From Pelolinea submarina (GTDB taxonomy: Bacteria; Chloroflexota; Anaerolineae; Anaerolineales; Anaerolineaceae): DNA of 64,000 bases. The position numbers and the translations under genes were made by a program. Positions 1 to 9,574 of this stretch are shown in pieces. Where the stretch lies: positions 744,001-808,000 of the forward strand of contig NZ_AP018437.1 of assembly GCF_003966975.1 (NCBI RefSeq), given 5' to 3'. Below the pieces are notes generated by a model. The model was not told where the DNA came from and made no database searches. It was given only the letters and a program-made list of their open reading frames with translations. The first letter of the stretch is position 1; the number at the start of each line of letters is the position of its first letter.

Positions 1-573
1 TCCTCCCTGTACGCAGCGCACATTGGCTCCGATATGTTCCTTGAGGGCCAGCGCGCCGCCGAGGAAATGAACAAACTGCTGCCCGATGGCGGCAACATTC
101 TGGAACTGTCCGGCACTGTTGGTTCCGGCGCGGCCACCGGCCGTGCGGAAGGTTTCCGCGATGCATTGAATGACAACATCACCATCCTTGACAGCCAGAC
201 CGGTAACTTCACCCGTGCAGAAGCTATCCCCGTAATGGAAGCTTTCCTGAAGAAATATGCCGGACAGGTTGATGGCGTCTTCATCCACAACGACGACATG
301 GCCATTGGCGCAATCGAAGCCATCAAAGCTGCCGGTATCGAACCCGGTGATCTCAAGATCGTATCCGTTGACGGCACACGCGGTGGTTTCCAGGCCATGA
401 TTGACGGCTGGATCCAGGCAGATGTGGAATGCAACCCGCTGCTTGGCCCGCAGGTGATGGAAATGGGTCTGAAACTGATGAATGGTGAAGCAGTAGATCC
501 CGAGACACTCACCAACGAGACCGTGTACTATCCTGAGGAAGCAGAAGAATTACTGCCGACTCGCCAGTACTAA
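1..573 (+). CDS. Sugar ABC transporter substrate-binding protein (5' truncated by window edge)
   Basis: The frame is open from base 1, so the start and signal peptide lie outside the window and only the last 190 residues are present. The fragment has the periplasmic-binding-protein type I fold seen in YtfQ, RbsB and AraF proteins: an early IGSDMFLEGQRAAEEM stretch, then a hinge segment with GVFIHNDDMAIGAIEAI and a VSVDGTRGG strand. It would capture a pentose or furanose sugar outside the membrane and hand it to the two permeases encoded next. Its order with two permeases and a double ATPase matches YtfQ/YtfT/YjfF/YtfR of E. coli and the arabinose transporter AraUVWZ described in Shewanella. 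The downstream araBDA genes make L-arabinose or an arabinofuranose the likeliest ligand. The ligand itself cannot be read from this fragment. Confidence 0.9.
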   Translation, partial: SSLYAAHIGSDMFLEGQRAAEEMNKLLPDGGNILELSGTVGSGAATGRAEGFRDALNDNITILDSQTGNFTRAEAIPVMEAFLKKYAGQVDGVFIHNDDMAIGAIEAIKAAGIEPGDLKIVSVDGTRGGFQAMIDGWIQADVECNPLLGPQVMEMGLKLMNGEAVDPETLTNETVYYPEEAEELLPTRQY

Positions 574-582
574 AAATAACAA

Positions 583-645
583 GAGGTGGGCTGTAAAGCA
601 GTAACACCTCAACAAGAAGAGAGAAGTAGGCAACTACTTCTCTCT
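583..645 (+). promoter_or_regulatory. Two stem-loops between binding-protein and permease genes
   Basis: A 6-bp stem GAGGTG/CACCTC (583-610) is followed at once by a perfect 12-bp stem, AGAGAGAAGTAG (618-629) with CTACTTCTCTCT (634-645), with a 4-base loop. The tract after it is A-rich (taaaaatattt), not a run of T, so it is a poor full terminator. Stem-loops at this place commonly stabilise the binding-protein message or partly terminate transcription, giving more binding protein than permease. That role is inferred. The remaining bases to 823 contain near-direct repeats of a tttataaaaa stretch but no convincing promoter. Confidence 0.6.
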
Positions 646-823
646 AAAAATATTTGAAAAATTGATCTGAATACCAGATCCGGCAGATTTGTAAGCAAGC
701 ACATTTACAGTTCCTTTATAAAAAATGATTGACTTATTCCGGTATTGAATCGACTCATTTTATAAAAATCAGTTCCGGAAGGAAATTTTTTAGATATGAA
801 CTGGACGCACAAGAAGGAATTTT

Positions 824-1897
824 ATGAAGAATAAGACTTCTCTATTTACGAAGTTTCGTCAAAGCCGTTTATCCTGGCCTTTGTTAGCGCTGCTGCTGAT
901 ATTCATCTTTGACGGTATCTATGCTCCCGGTTTCTTTAAATTAGGAATTGTGGACGGCCATCTTTACGGTAATTTGATAGATGTCATCAATAACGGCGCG
1001 CCATTGGTTCTGGTGGCGATCGGCATGACTATGGTTATCGCGACCGGTGGTGTTGACCTTTCGGTTGGCGCGGTGATCGCTATTTCGGCTGCCATGGGAG
1101 CGGTGTTGATCAATCCGGCTTTTGGTAATGAATTAATTTCCAACGATATTTTGACACAGAATGTATCCAGAACTCCCCTGGGCTTGATTGTCCTGGCCAA
1201 TTTGGCGGCGGGAACAGCCTGCGGTTTATGGAACGGGTTTCTGGTTTCCAGAGCAAAAATACAACCGATGGTTGCAACGCTGATTTTGATGGTGGCCGGG
1301 CGGGGAATTGCCCAGTTGATCACGAACGGTCAAATTATGACCATTTATTACACCCCTTATTTTTTCTTTGGAAATGGATATATTTTGGGGATTCCAGTGG
1401 CGGTTTACATTGTGTTAGGGGTTTTGGCATTGGCCTGGCTGCTTGTGCGCAAGACGTCTATCGGCTTGTTTGTCGAGTCGGTAGGTATCAATGCCGAATC
1501 TACCTATTACAGCGGTATCAGCGAAAAAAATGTCAAACTGCTGGCTTACACATTTTGCGGTTTTTGCTCCGCTATCGCGGGATTAATCCTGAGCTCTTAT
1601 GTGCACAGTGCCGACGCTAACAATATCGGGTTGAACTACGAATTGGATGGCATCCTGTCGGTGGTCATCGGCGGTACGCTGATGGCCGGTGGGCGCTTTT
1701 CTCTGGCGGCCAGCGTAATTGGCGCTCTGGTAATCCGCACCTTCACCATCACGATGTATACCATTGGCGTTCCGGCTAACGCACTGCTGGCGGCCAAAGC
1801 TGTGCTCGTGCTGGTCGTTATTCTGCTCTACTCGGATCAGGCACGCAACATCATCAACAACTTATTTGAAAGAAAGGGAAGGCGCAAAGATGCATAA
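824..1897 (+). CDS. Sugar ABC transporter permease (YtfT/AraW-like)
   Basis: This 357-residue membrane protein belongs to the BPD_transp_2 family (RbsC/XylH/YtfT). It has about eight to ten hydrophobic segments. The family signature is clear: a membrane segment with GMTMVIATGGVDLSVGA near residue 70 and a second conserved loop, SVVIGGTLMAGGRFSLAAS, near residue 286. It forms one half of the transmembrane channel for the sugar bound by the upstream protein. An AAGGA ribosome site lies just ahead of the ATG. The stop codon overlaps the start of the next permease by eight bases, so the two are translationally coupled and probably form a heterodimer, as in the YtfT-YjfF pair. The exact sugar is inferred from the araBDA neighbourhood. 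Confidence 0.93.
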   Translation: MKNKTSLFTKFRQSRLSWPLLALLLIFIFDGIYAPGFFKLGIVDGHLYGNLIDVINNGAPLVLVAIGMTMVIATGGVDLSVGAVIAISAAMGAVLINPAFGNELISNDILTQNVSRTPLGLIVLANLAAGTACGLWNGFLVSRAKIQPMVATLILMVAGRGIAQLITNGQIMTIYYTPYFFFGNGYILGIPVAVYIVLGVLALAWLLVRKTSIGLFVESVGINAESTYYSGISEKNVKLLAYTFCGFCSAIAGLILSSYVHSADANNIGLNYELDGILSVVIGGTLMAGGRFSLAASVIGALVIRTFTITMYTIGVPANALLAAKAVLVLVVILLYSDQARNIINNLFERKGRRKDA

Positions 1898-2867
1898 GAT
1901 CAAGACTTTCCTTTTGAAAAATGGGCCGCTTCTGGCAACAATCGCTATTTTTATTTTGGTTTACGCGATTGGCGGGCAGTTATATCCGGCCATGAAAAAA
2001 CCGCAGGTATTTCTCAACCTGTTTATCAATAACGCCAGCTTGCTGATCATTTCCATTGGCATGACCGTGGTGGTGATCATGGGGGGAATCGACCTTTCAG
2101 TAGGCGCCATGATCGCGCTGTCCAGCGTGGCTTCAGCCGCCTTGCTGCAGAACAACCTGAATCCGATCCTGGTGATGGTTTTGATGCTCCTGATGGGTAT
2201 TGGTCTGGGTTTTGTGATGGGCTGCATCATTCACTACCTGAAGGTGGAAGCTTTTGTGGTTACCCTGATGGGCCAGTTCTTTGCCCGCGGTATGGCTTAT
2301 GTGATCAATGAAAGTTCCGTCACTATTAAAAACGAATTCTATAATTTTCTGGCATTAACCAAAATCCACCTCCCATATTTTGAAAAAGCCTATGTGTACA
2401 TTCCGACTTTGGCCGGGATTGTTCTTTTAATCTTCACATTTATCCTGCTTACCAGCACCCGCTTTGGACGCACGGTTTATGCCATCGGTAATAATGAACA
2501 ATCCGCGCTGCTGATGGGCCTGCCAGTGGCGCGCACCAAACTGATCGTGTATTCCTTCAGCGGATTTTGTTCGGCCCTGGCCGGTATTGTCTTCAGCGTC
2601 TCGCTGCTCTCCGGTTACGGCGGTTATGCCCAATCTATGGAAATGGATGCCATTGCGTCAGTCGTGATCGGCGGTACAGCGTTGACCGGCGGCACCGGGA
2701 CAGTGCTGGGGACCCTTTTTGGCGTAATGATCAACGGAATTATCGTTTCCATCTTGCAGTTCAATGGCACGCTGACATCCTGGTGGACGCGCATTGGTGT
2801 CGGCGTTCTGACGCTGATTTTCATCGGCATTCAAAGCCTTTTCTACGTCGGGAAGAAGGAGAAATGA
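1890..2867 (+). CDS. Sugar ABC transporter permease (YjfF/AraZ-like)
   Basis: A 325-residue second permease of the same family as the preceding gene. The MHKIKTFLLKNGPLL start at 1890 is chosen because it lies eight bases inside the end of the first permease and is preceded by AAAGGGAAGG. An upstream in-frame ATG at 1764 would lie deep inside the first permease gene. The family motifs GMTVVVIMGGIDLSVGA and SVVIGGTALTGGTGTVLG are present at corresponding places, about residues 55 and 265. Paired non-identical permeases are typical of YtfQRT-YjfF transporters. The end overlaps a candidate 41-codon frame (ATGA junction) that precedes the ATPase gene. Confidence 0.93.
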   Translation: MHKIKTFLLKNGPLLATIAIFILVYAIGGQLYPAMKKPQVFLNLFINNASLLIISIGMTVVVIMGGIDLSVGAMIALSSVASAALLQNNLNPILVMVLMLLMGIGLGFVMGCIIHYLKVEAFVVTLMGQFFARGMAYVINESSVTIKNEFYNFLALTKIHLPYFEKAYVYIPTLAGIVLLIFTFILLTSTRFGRTVYAIGNNEQSALLMGLPVARTKLIVYSFSGFCSALAGIVFSVSLLSGYGGYAQSMEMDAIASVVIGGTALTGGTGTVLGTLFGVMINGIIVSILQFNGTLTSWWTRIGVGVLTLIFIGIQSLFYVGKKEK

Positions 2868-2989
2868 TGTTCAAGAGATTGAATCAAGCGAAAGCATTCA
2901 TTTCCGGTTCATGGATGGACACTCGCAGAATTGAGTTCCACACAAACTGCCGGCTGTCTTCCCATAATGGAGGTTATGGTTATGTCTAA
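2864..2989 (+). CDS. Candidate 41-residue small protein between permease and ATPase
   Basis: A short frame starts MMFKRLNQAKAF and ends GGYGYV. Its first ATG overlaps the permease stop (ATGA at 2864-2867) and its TAA lies inside the ATPase start region (ATG at 2982, stop 2987-2989). A good GGAG ribosome site precedes it. This double overlap is what one expects of a coupled leader or small subunit. It may equally be a chance frame, since the ATPase has its own GGAGG site at 2969-2973. The sequence is basic at the start, has no membrane segment and resembles no family I recognise. Without this frame the spacer between permease and ATPase would be unusually long for the operon. Confidence 0.3.
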   Translation: MMFKRLNQAKAFISGSWMDTRRIEFHTNCRLSSHNGGYGYV

Positions 2990-4490
2990 CCCAAATAACG
3001 AAATCATTCGCCTGGAAGGGATCAGCAAGAATTTCCCGGGCGTTCAAGCTCTGCATAAAGTAGATTTCTGCCTGAGGAAAGGCGAGATCCACGCCCTGGT
3101 TGGCGAAAATGGGGCGGGCAAATCCACGTTGATCAAAGTAATGACCGGTGTGGAACGCTGCGACGAAGGCCAAATTTTCTATGACGGCAAGGAAACGGTT
3201 ATCCGTTCTCCTCTGCACGCGCAAAATATCGGGATCAGCACGGTTTACCAGGAAGTGAACCTGTGCTCCAATATTTCCGTGGCGGAGAACCTGCTGTTGG
3301 GCCGCGAACCCAGAAAACTGGGCTGTATTGACTGGAAAGCCATGAACAAACGCGCCAAAGCCATTATGCAGGATTTGGACGTGGATATCGATGTGACCCA
3401 ACCGTTGGGTTCGTTTTCCACGGCCATCCAGCAAATCGCGGCTATCGCGCGCGCCCTGGAAATTTCTTCCGTCAAGATCCTGATATTGGATGAACCCACT
3501 TCCAGCCTGGACGCGCATGAATCCGACCTGATCTTTAAAGTCATGCGCAAGTTATGCACCTCGGGTGTGGGCATCATCTTTATCACCCACTTTATCAAAC
3601 AGGTTTATGAGGTCTCGGATCGCATTACCGTGCTGCGCAACGGAAAACTGGTCGCAACGCACGAGACTAATTCGCTGCCGACCATCCAACTGATTTCCGA
3701 AATGATCGGCCGCAGCCTGGCTGAATATGACGAGATGAAAAAATCCGAATTTGTGGTCAACCACAAAAAAGCCCTGCTGGAAGCCAAAGAACTGGGGCGC
3801 AGCGGCGAGGTTGAGCCATTTGACCTGGAGCTGCATGCCGGCGAAGTCGTCGGACTGGCCGGACTGCTGGGTTCCGGGCGCACGGAAGTTGCCAAAGTCC
3901 TGTTTGGGATTGACGAGCCGGACAGCGGCAGTCTGTCGGTGGACGACCAAATGATCAAAAAACATTCTCCTTTTGAAATGATCATGCATGGCGTAGCGCT
4001 GTGTCCGGAGGACCGTAAAGCCAGCGGCATCGTGGGCGATCTGACTATCCGTGAAAATATCATTCTGGCCATGCAGGCTCGTTTGGGCTGGTTAAAGTTC
4101 CTGAGCAAACAGAAGCAATATGAGGTTGCAGAAAAATATATCAAGATGCTGAACATTGCCACGCCATCACCGGATCAATTGGTAAAGAATCTGAGCGGCG
4201 GCAACCAACAAAAAGTCATCCTGGCGCGCTGGTTGGCGACCGACCCTAAACTGCTGCTGCTGGATGAACCCACGCGCGGTATCGATGTGGGCGCCAAAGC
4301 GGAAATCCAAAAAATGGTTATCAATCTGGCTGCCGAGGGCATGGGCTGTATGTTCATTTCTTCCGAATTAGAGGAAGTCTTGCGCACCAGCCACCGTGTG
4401 GTGGTGATGCGCGATCACGAAAAAGTAACCGAATTATCCGGCGAAGTCAGCGAACGGGAAATCATGCAGGCCATGGCGGGGGGCGAGTAA
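2982..4490 (+). CDS. Sugar ABC transporter ATPase, two fused nucleotide-binding domains (YtfR/AraV-like)
   Basis: A 502-residue protein with two ABC domains in tandem, as in RbsA, XylG, AraG and YtfR. Domain 1 has an intact Walker A, GENGAGKST (residues 41-49), and a Walker B ending LILDEPTSSLD. Its signature motif is degenerate, with STAIQQ where LSGGQQ is usual. Domain 2 has a degenerate Walker A (GLLGSGRTEVAK) but a textbook LSGGNQQ (404-410) and LLLLDEPTRGIDVG. This asymmetry is normal for the family. The start at 2982 is preferred because GGAGG (2969-2973) stands eight bases before it; ATGs at 2931 and 2976 are badly placed. It energises uptake by the two preceding permeases. Confidence 0.93.
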   Translation: MSNPNNEIIRLEGISKNFPGVQALHKVDFCLRKGEIHALVGENGAGKSTLIKVMTGVERCDEGQIFYDGKETVIRSPLHAQNIGISTVYQEVNLCSNISVAENLLLGREPRKLGCIDWKAMNKRAKAIMQDLDVDIDVTQPLGSFSTAIQQIAAIARALEISSVKILILDEPTSSLDAHESDLIFKVMRKLCTSGVGIIFITHFIKQVYEVSDRITVLRNGKLVATHETNSLPTIQLISEMIGRSLAEYDEMKKSEFVVNHKKALLEAKELGRSGEVEPFDLELHAGEVVGLAGLLGSGRTEVAKVLFGIDEPDSGSLSVDDQMIKKHSPFEMIMHGVALCPEDRKASGIVGDLTIRENIILAMQARLGWLKFLSKQKQYEVAEKYIKMLNIATPSPDQLVKNLSGGNQQKVILARWLATDPKLLLLDEPTRGIDVGAKAEIQKMVINLAAEGMGCMFISSELEEVLRTSHRVVVMRDHEKVTELSGEVSEREIMQAMAGGE

Positions 4491-4493
4491 GGG

Positions 4494-5603
4494 ATGGAAT
4501 CATTGAACCGGCAGGCTGAGTTTGAGATAAAAACAACGCGAATGCGCCAACTGTTAGCTGAAAAGCAGCTGGACGCACTGCTGCTGCAGCGCGTGAGCAG
4601 TATTGCCTGGGCGACCTGCGGGGCGGACGTACATATCAACACAGCCGCCAGCGACGGCGCCTGCGCGCTGCTGATCACACCCGATCAGCAATTTGTCATC
4701 ACGAACAGCATAGAAGCGGCGCGGCTGGAAAATGAAGAAGGAATGGGCGAACAGGGTTGGCATTTCGAGGTCACACCCTGGTATGGCAATGAGAATCGAT
4801 TGGCTGAATTGACCAATGGAAAGCGTATTGGCTGTGACGGCCTTTATGCAGGGGGACAGAACTTATCCGCCGAGCTGGCCTGGCTGCGCTCGCAATTGAC
4901 CCAGCCGGAAGCGGAGCGTTTTCGCGGTCTGGGCAGGTTATGCGCGGAAAGCATGCAGGAAGCCATCCGGGCTGTGCAGCCGGGTATGACCGAATTTCAG
5001 ATTTCCGGGCTGCTGGCGGGGGCCACGGAGAGCCGCGGCGCCCAAGCGGTGGTGAACCTGATCGGTACGGATGAGCGCATCTTCCAATACCGGCACGCGA
5101 TTCCGACCGACAAGAAACTGGAACGCTATGCCATGCTGGTATTGTGCGGGCGCAAGTGGGGGCTGATCTGTTCCATTACCCGTCTGGTGCATTTCGGACC
5201 GCTTTCGGATGAGATCGAGCACAAGATGAGAGCAGTGGCGGCGGTGGACGCGGCGATGATCGCGGCTACTCGGCCAGGTAATACGCTGAACGGCGTGTTT
5301 GCGGAAGCACAACGCGCTTATGCGGCGCAGGGTTACCCGGATGAATGGCAGTGCCATCACCAGGGCGGATTGGCGGGTTATGAAGCCCGCGAGATTACAG
5401 GCACTCCCACAACCGGCCAATCTATTTTGATGGGGCAGGCTTTTGCCTGGAACCCGTCCATTAAGGGAGCCAAATCAGAAGACACTTTTTTGGTCGGAGA
5501 GCAATCCAATGAAATTATCACGGTTGTTGAAGGCTGGCCGATGATTGAAATTGAAATCGGGAATAAGTTGTTCCAGCGCCCGGCAATATGGGTGAGGGAT
5601 TAA
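4494..5603 (+). CDS. M24 (creatinase/aminopeptidase P fold) protein lacking most metal ligands
   Basis: A 369-residue protein begins three bases after the ATPase stop. It has the two-part M24 layout: an N-terminal creatinase-like domain (about 15-135) and a C-terminal pita-bread domain (about 140-350). In true M24 metalloenzymes the ligands are two Asp, one His and two Glu. Here the segment aligned with the first Asp reads LVLCGRKWG (216-224) and that of the second reads CSITRLV (226-232), so both Asp are gone. HHQGG keeps a His (288/289). The first Glu position appears to be Asn320, while the last Glu survives in KSEDTFLV (E329). It is therefore unlikely to bind two metals. Creatinase itself is a metal-free member of this fold, so a different hydrolase or a binding role is possible. 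Its place inside a sugar operon suggests a job on a sugar conjugate or glycopeptide; function unknown. Confidence 0.8.
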   Translation: MESLNRQAEFEIKTTRMRQLLAEKQLDALLLQRVSSIAWATCGADVHINTAASDGACALLITPDQQFVITNSIEAARLENEEGMGEQGWHFEVTPWYGNENRLAELTNGKRIGCDGLYAGGQNLSAELAWLRSQLTQPEAERFRGLGRLCAESMQEAIRAVQPGMTEFQISGLLAGATESRGAQAVVNLIGTDERIFQYRHAIPTDKKLERYAMLVLCGRKWGLICSITRLVHFGPLSDEIEHKMRAVAAVDAAMIAATRPGNTLNGVFAEAQRAYAAQGYPDEWQCHHQGGLAGYEAREITGTPTTGQSILMGQAFAWNPSIKGAKSEDTFLVGEQSNEIITVVEGWPMIEIEIGNKLFQRPAIWVRD

Positions 5604-5693
5604 CGCTTTGATGGAAAAGGTGATTATTGGTTGCATACCTGGAACGTTTAAATTGAGGGCTGCAGAAATGGCTACATCTTCAGAGGAGGAAAA

Positions 5694-7373
5694 ATGTCTA
5701 AGTATGTGATTGGAGTAGATTTTGGAACTGAATCCGGCCGTGCGGTGGTGATTGACGCGGCTAATGGGCGTGAGATCGCCAGCGCGGTTTATCCGTATTC
5801 CAACGGCGTTATTGATGAAACCCTGCCTGAAAGCGGCAAGCGCCTGGAACCGGATTGGGCATTACAGGATCCCGAAGATTATATCCGCACCTTTAAACAG
5901 GCGGTTCCTGAGGCTTTGAAACAATCCAAGGTCGATCCGGCGGATGTGATTGGGGTGGGTATCGATTTCACCGCCTGCACCATGCTGCCGGTCAAAGCAG
6001 ACGGCACGCCCTTGTGTGTGCTGCCGGAATGGCGCGAAAAGCCGCATGCCTGGGTGAAATTATGGAAGCATCATGCCGCGCAGCCGGAAGCGGACACAAT
6101 CAACCGTACCGCGGAAGAGATGGGCGAACCCTGGCTGGAACGCTACGGCGGCAAAATTTCTTCAGAATGGTTTTTCTCCAAGGTATTGCAAATATTAAAT
6201 GAAGCACCCGAAATTTATCAGGCAGCCGACCGTATGATCGAGGCAGCCGACTGGGTGATATGGCAGTTGACCGGCGTGGAAACACGCAACAGCTGTACAG
6301 CCGGTTATAAAGCCATCTGGTCCAAGCGGGAAGGATTCCTGCCATCCAAAGCCTATTTCAAAGCGCTGCACCCGCAGCTGGAGAATGTGGTGGATGAAAA
6401 GATGAAACGAGATGTGCGTTCCGTCGGCCAGAAGGCCGGCGAGTTAACATCACAAGCGGCGGAATGGACCGGGTTAAAACCCGGAACTGCGGTAGCAATT
6501 GCCAACGTGGACGCGCACGTTGCCGTTCCCGCCGCAACCGTAACAGAGCCCGGCCGTATGGTTATGATTATGGGGACTTCCACTTGCCATATGGTGCTGG
6601 GGGAGGAAGAGCACCTGGTGCCGGGCATCTGCGGTTATGTTGAAGACGGAATTATTCCGGGCTATTTCGGTTACGAAGCCGGGCAGTCCTGCGTGGGTGA
6701 TCACTTCGCCTGGTTTATTGAGCATTGCGTACCCGCCGCCTACCAGAAAGAAGCGGATCAGCGCGGTATTAGCATTCATGCGCTGCTCGAAGAAAAAGCC
6801 GCAAAATTGAAGGTGGGGGAATCGGGGTTGGTGGCGCTGGATTGGTGGAACGGCAACCGCTCGGTATTGGTGGATGTTGACCTGACCGGAATGCTGCTGG
6901 GCATGACCCTGGCCACCAAACCGGAGGAGATCTACCGGGCATTAATCGAAGCTACCGCTTTCGGCACTCGCATGATCGTAGAAGCTTTCCAGGAGAATGG
7001 CGTACCCATTCACGAGCTGGTAGCCTGCGGCGGCCTGCCGGGCAAGAACCGCATGCTGATGCAAATCTACTCGGACGTGATGGGCATGCCCTTTAAGGTG
7101 AGCGCATCCCAGCAGACGCCGGCATTGGGATCGGCCATGTTTGGGGCGGTGGCGGCCGGCAAAGCGGCCGGAGGGTACGACTCCATCTTCGAGGCGGCCA
7201 AATACATGGCTAAATTGCAGGACGAATTTTATCAACCGAATATGGCCAATAAGGCTGTATATGATCGCTTGTTCGCAGAATACAAACAATTGCATGATTA
7301 CTTCGGGCGCGGCGAGAATAATGTCATGAAACGGCTGAAAGCGCTCAAAGCAGAAATCCTATCGGGAAAATAG
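5694..7373 (+). CDS. araB: L-ribulokinase
   Basis: A 559-residue FGGY-family carbohydrate kinase that phosphorylates L-ribulose at C5 using ATP, the second step of L-arabinose breakdown. The N-terminal phosphate loop [13 protein letters not shown], the ribulokinase-specific [13 protein letters not shown] block (around residue 300) and the C-terminal FGGY signature around [19 protein letters not shown] (about 442) are all present. The length matches E. coli AraB (566). A strong GGAGG site precedes the ATG. Together with the next two genes it completes the route L-arabinose, L-ribulose, L-ribulose-5-P, D-xylulose-5-P. The order here is araB-araD-araA. Confidence 0.96.
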   Translation: MSKYVIGVDFGTESGRAVVIDAANGREIASAVYPYSNGVIDETLPESGKRLEPDWALQDPEDYIRTFKQAVPEALKQSKVDPADVIGVGIDFTACTMLPVKADGTPLCVLPEWREKPHAWVKLWKHHAAQPEADTINRTAEEMGEPWLERYGGKISSEWFFSKVLQILNEAPEIYQAADRMIEAADWVIWQLTGVETRNSCTAGYKAIWSKREGFLPSKAYFKALHPQLENVVDEKMKRDVRSVGQKAGELTSQAAEWTGLKPGTAVAIANVDAHVAVPAATVTEPGRMVMIMGTSTCHMVLGEEEHLVPGICGYVEDGIIPGYFGYEAGQSCVGDHFAWFIEHCVPAAYQKEADQRGISIHALLEEKAAKLKVGESGLVALDWWNGNRSVLVDVDLTGMLLGMTLATKPEEIYRALIEATAFGTRMIVEAFQENGVPIHELVACGGLPGKNRMLMQIYSDVMGMPFKVSASQQTPALGSAMFGAVAAGKAAGGYDSIFEAAKYMAKLQDEFYQPNMANKAVYDRLFAEYKQLHDYFGRGENNVMKRLKALKAEILSGK

Positions 7374-7385
7374 AGGTTTGGCAGC

Positions 7386-8033
7386 ATGTTATTAAAGGAA
7401 ATTCGCGAAGAATTAGTTGAATTGAACCAGGCTCTGCCGGCCAACCGGTTGGTGGTGTGGACCGGAGGGAACGTCAGCATCCGCGATCCGAAAAGCGGGT
7501 TGGTGGCGATCAAACCTTCCGGGATCATGTTCCCCGATCTGACGCCTGAAAATATGGTCGTGGTAGACCTGGACGGCAAGCAGCTGGAGGGTGATTTGGC
7601 GCCTTCTTCCGACACGGCCAGCCATTTATATATCTACCGGCACCGCGAGGACATCAACGGCGTGGTGCATACGCATTCCGATTACGCCACGGCATTTGCC
7701 GCTTTGGGCATGCCCATCCCGGCTGTGCTGACGGCGATTGGAGATGAGTTCGGCGGGCCAATTCCCTGCGGCGATTTTGCCCTGATTGGCAGCGAAGCCA
7801 TCGGCAAAGCGGTGCTGGATGCGATCGGCAATACCACTGCCGTGCTGTTGAAAAACCACGGCGTTTTTACCATCGGAAAAAGCGGCCGGGCGGCTTTGAA
7901 ATCAGCCGTGATGGTGGAGGACGTAGCCAAGACTGTCTGGCTGGCCAAACAACTGGGTGAACCCTGTGAGATTTCACAGGAAGATTTAAAAAAATTAAAC
8001 GAACGTTACATGAACGTGTACGGCCAACATTGA
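7386..8033 (+). CDS. araD: L-ribulose-5-phosphate 4-epimerase
   Basis: A 215-residue class II aldolase/epimerase that converts L-ribulose-5-phosphate to D-xylulose-5-phosphate through a zinc-dependent retro-aldol mechanism. The zinc ligands of the family are visible: the HTHS pair (two His) in INGVVHTHSDYA and the third His in LLKNHGVFT. The Asp in SSDTASH and the phosphate-binding TGGNVS and PSG loops also fit. The length is close to E. coli AraD (231). The gene starts 12 bases after araB and is followed 20 bases later by araA. Fuculose-phosphate aldolase is the nearest alternative, but the araA/araB neighbours settle the call. Confidence 0.94.
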   Translation: MLLKEIREELVELNQALPANRLVVWTGGNVSIRDPKSGLVAIKPSGIMFPDLTPENMVVVDLDGKQLEGDLAPSSDTASHLYIYRHREDINGVVHTHSDYATAFAALGMPIPAVLTAIGDEFGGPIPCGDFALIGSEAIGKAVLDAIGNTTAVLLKNHGVFTIGKSGRAALKSAVMVEDVAKTVWLAKQLGEPCEISQEDLKKLNERYMNVYGQH

Positions 8034-8053
8034 ATACTTATAGGAGTTAATTT

Positions 8054-9553
8054 ATGAACTTAGAAAGACAAAAGGAATTATGGTTTGTTACCGGCAGTCA
8101 ACATTTATATGGTCCTGAAGCGCTTGAGCAGGTAGGCGCGGATTCCAAAGCCATAGCGGCCGGCCTGGATCAATCCGCTGCCATCCCGGTTCCCATTCGC
8201 TTCAAGGCGGTGGTAACCACTTCGGATGAAATCCGGCAGGTATGTTTGCAGGCCAACAATGATGACAACTGCATCGGTTTGATCCTGTGGATGCATACTT
8301 TCTCGCCGGCGCGTATGTGGATTGCCGGCCTGAAAGCCTTAATCAAACCCTTCGTGCATTTGCATACGCAGTACAACCGGGATATTCCCTGGGAAAGCAT
8401 CGATATGGATTTCATGAACCTGAACCAGTCGGCGCACGGCGACCGCGAATTCGGGTTTATCGGCACGCGCATGGGAATTCGGCGCAAGGTGGTTGTGGGC
8501 TTTTGGCAGGACCCGCAAGTCCAGGAAGAATTGGGCATTTGGAGCCGGGCAGCGTTGGCTTGGGAAGATGCGCAGCACCTGCGGGTGGCCCGTTTTGGCG
8601 ATAATATGCGCGACGTGGCGGTCACTGAAGGGAACAAAGTTTCCGCGCAAATCAAGTTTGGTTATGAAGTCAACGGCTACAGCCTGGGGGATTTAACCGC
8701 ATTTGTTGACCAGGTAACCGATGCGGAAATTGACAGCCTGATCAAAGAGTACGCAGAAATGTACATTGTGCAGCCGGACCTGCTGCCGGGCGGCGCGCGC
8801 CACGCTGCACTGCGGGACGCGGCGAAAATCGAAGTTGGATTGCGCGCTTTCCTGAATGAGGGCGGCTTCAAAGCCTTTACGACCACCTTCGAGAACCTGA
8901 ACGGCCTGGTGCAGCTGCCGGGTTTGTCGGTGCAACGTTTGATGGCGGAAGGCTATGGATTCGGCGCGGAGGGGGATTGGAAAACTTCGGCTTTGGTACG
9001 CGCCATGAAGGTCATGGCCGCTGGATTGGAAGGGGGCACCTCTTTCATGGAGGATTACACCTACCATTTGGAACCCGGCAATGAAATGGTGCTGGGAGCG
9101 CACATGCTGGAGGTATGCGCTTCCATCGCGGCCGGCAAACCGTCTTTGGAAATTCACCCGTTGGGCATTGGCGGTAAAGCCGACCCGGCCCGCCTGGTTT
9201 TCCAGACGTCGGCGCGGCCGGCCATCGCTGCTTCCTTGATTGACCTGGGCGAGCGTTTCCGCTTGTTGGTCAATGATTTGGAGGTGGTCGATCCGAAAAA
9301 GGATCTGCCAAAACTGCCGGTAGCGCGGGTGGTATGGAAACCCAAACCCAGTTTGAAGGTTGCCGCCGCCGCTTGGATCCTTTCAGGCGGAGCGCACCAT
9401 ACGTGTTTCAGCCAGGCATTGGATAGACGCCATTTGCAGGATTTTGCTGAAATTGCCGGAATAGAGACAGTACTGATCAATGAGGATACCAATTTATCCG
9501 AGTTGAAAAACAACCTCAAATGGAACGCAGTTTATTATCATTTATTTGAATAA
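8054..9553 (+). CDS. araA: L-arabinose isomerase
   Basis: A 499-residue protein matching AraA along its length (E. coli 500). It begins with the family-typical [19 protein letters not shown] and contains QYNRDIPW and the catalytic region [25 protein letters not shown], whose Glu and His residues bind Mn2+. [11 protein letters not shown] near the C terminus provides the last metal His. It interconverts L-arabinose and L-ribulose in the cytoplasm, the first step of the pathway. The start follows TAGGAG. A strong intrinsic terminator lies right after the stop, so this is the last gene of the ara transcript. Confidence 0.97.
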   Translation: MNLERQKELWFVTGSQHLYGPEALEQVGADSKAIAAGLDQSAAIPVPIRFKAVVTTSDEIRQVCLQANNDDNCIGLILWMHTFSPARMWIAGLKALIKPFVHLHTQYNRDIPWESIDMDFMNLNQSAHGDREFGFIGTRMGIRRKVVVGFWQDPQVQEELGIWSRAALAWEDAQHLRVARFGDNMRDVAVTEGNKVSAQIKFGYEVNGYSLGDLTAFVDQVTDAEIDSLIKEYAEMYIVQPDLLPGGARHAALRDAAKIEVGLRAFLNEGGFKAFTTTFENLNGLVQLPGLSVQRLMAEGYGFGAEGDWKTSALVRAMKVMAAGLEGGTSFMEDYTYHLEPGNEMVLGAHMLEVCASIAAGKPSLEIHPLGIGGKADPARLVFQTSARPAIAASLIDLGERFRLLVNDLEVVDPKKDLPKLPVARVVWKPKPSLKVAAAAWILSGGAHHTCFSQALDRRHLQDFAEIAGIETVLINEDTNLSELKNNLKWNAVYYHLFE

Positions 9554-9574
9554 ATTCAGGGGAATTCTTTAGGA

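Noticed and set aside
5611-5709. 32-codon frame between the M24-like gene and araB
   Set aside because: No ribosome site, overlaps the araB start, and contains the araB Shine-Dalgarno inside it; chance is likelier than a leader peptide.
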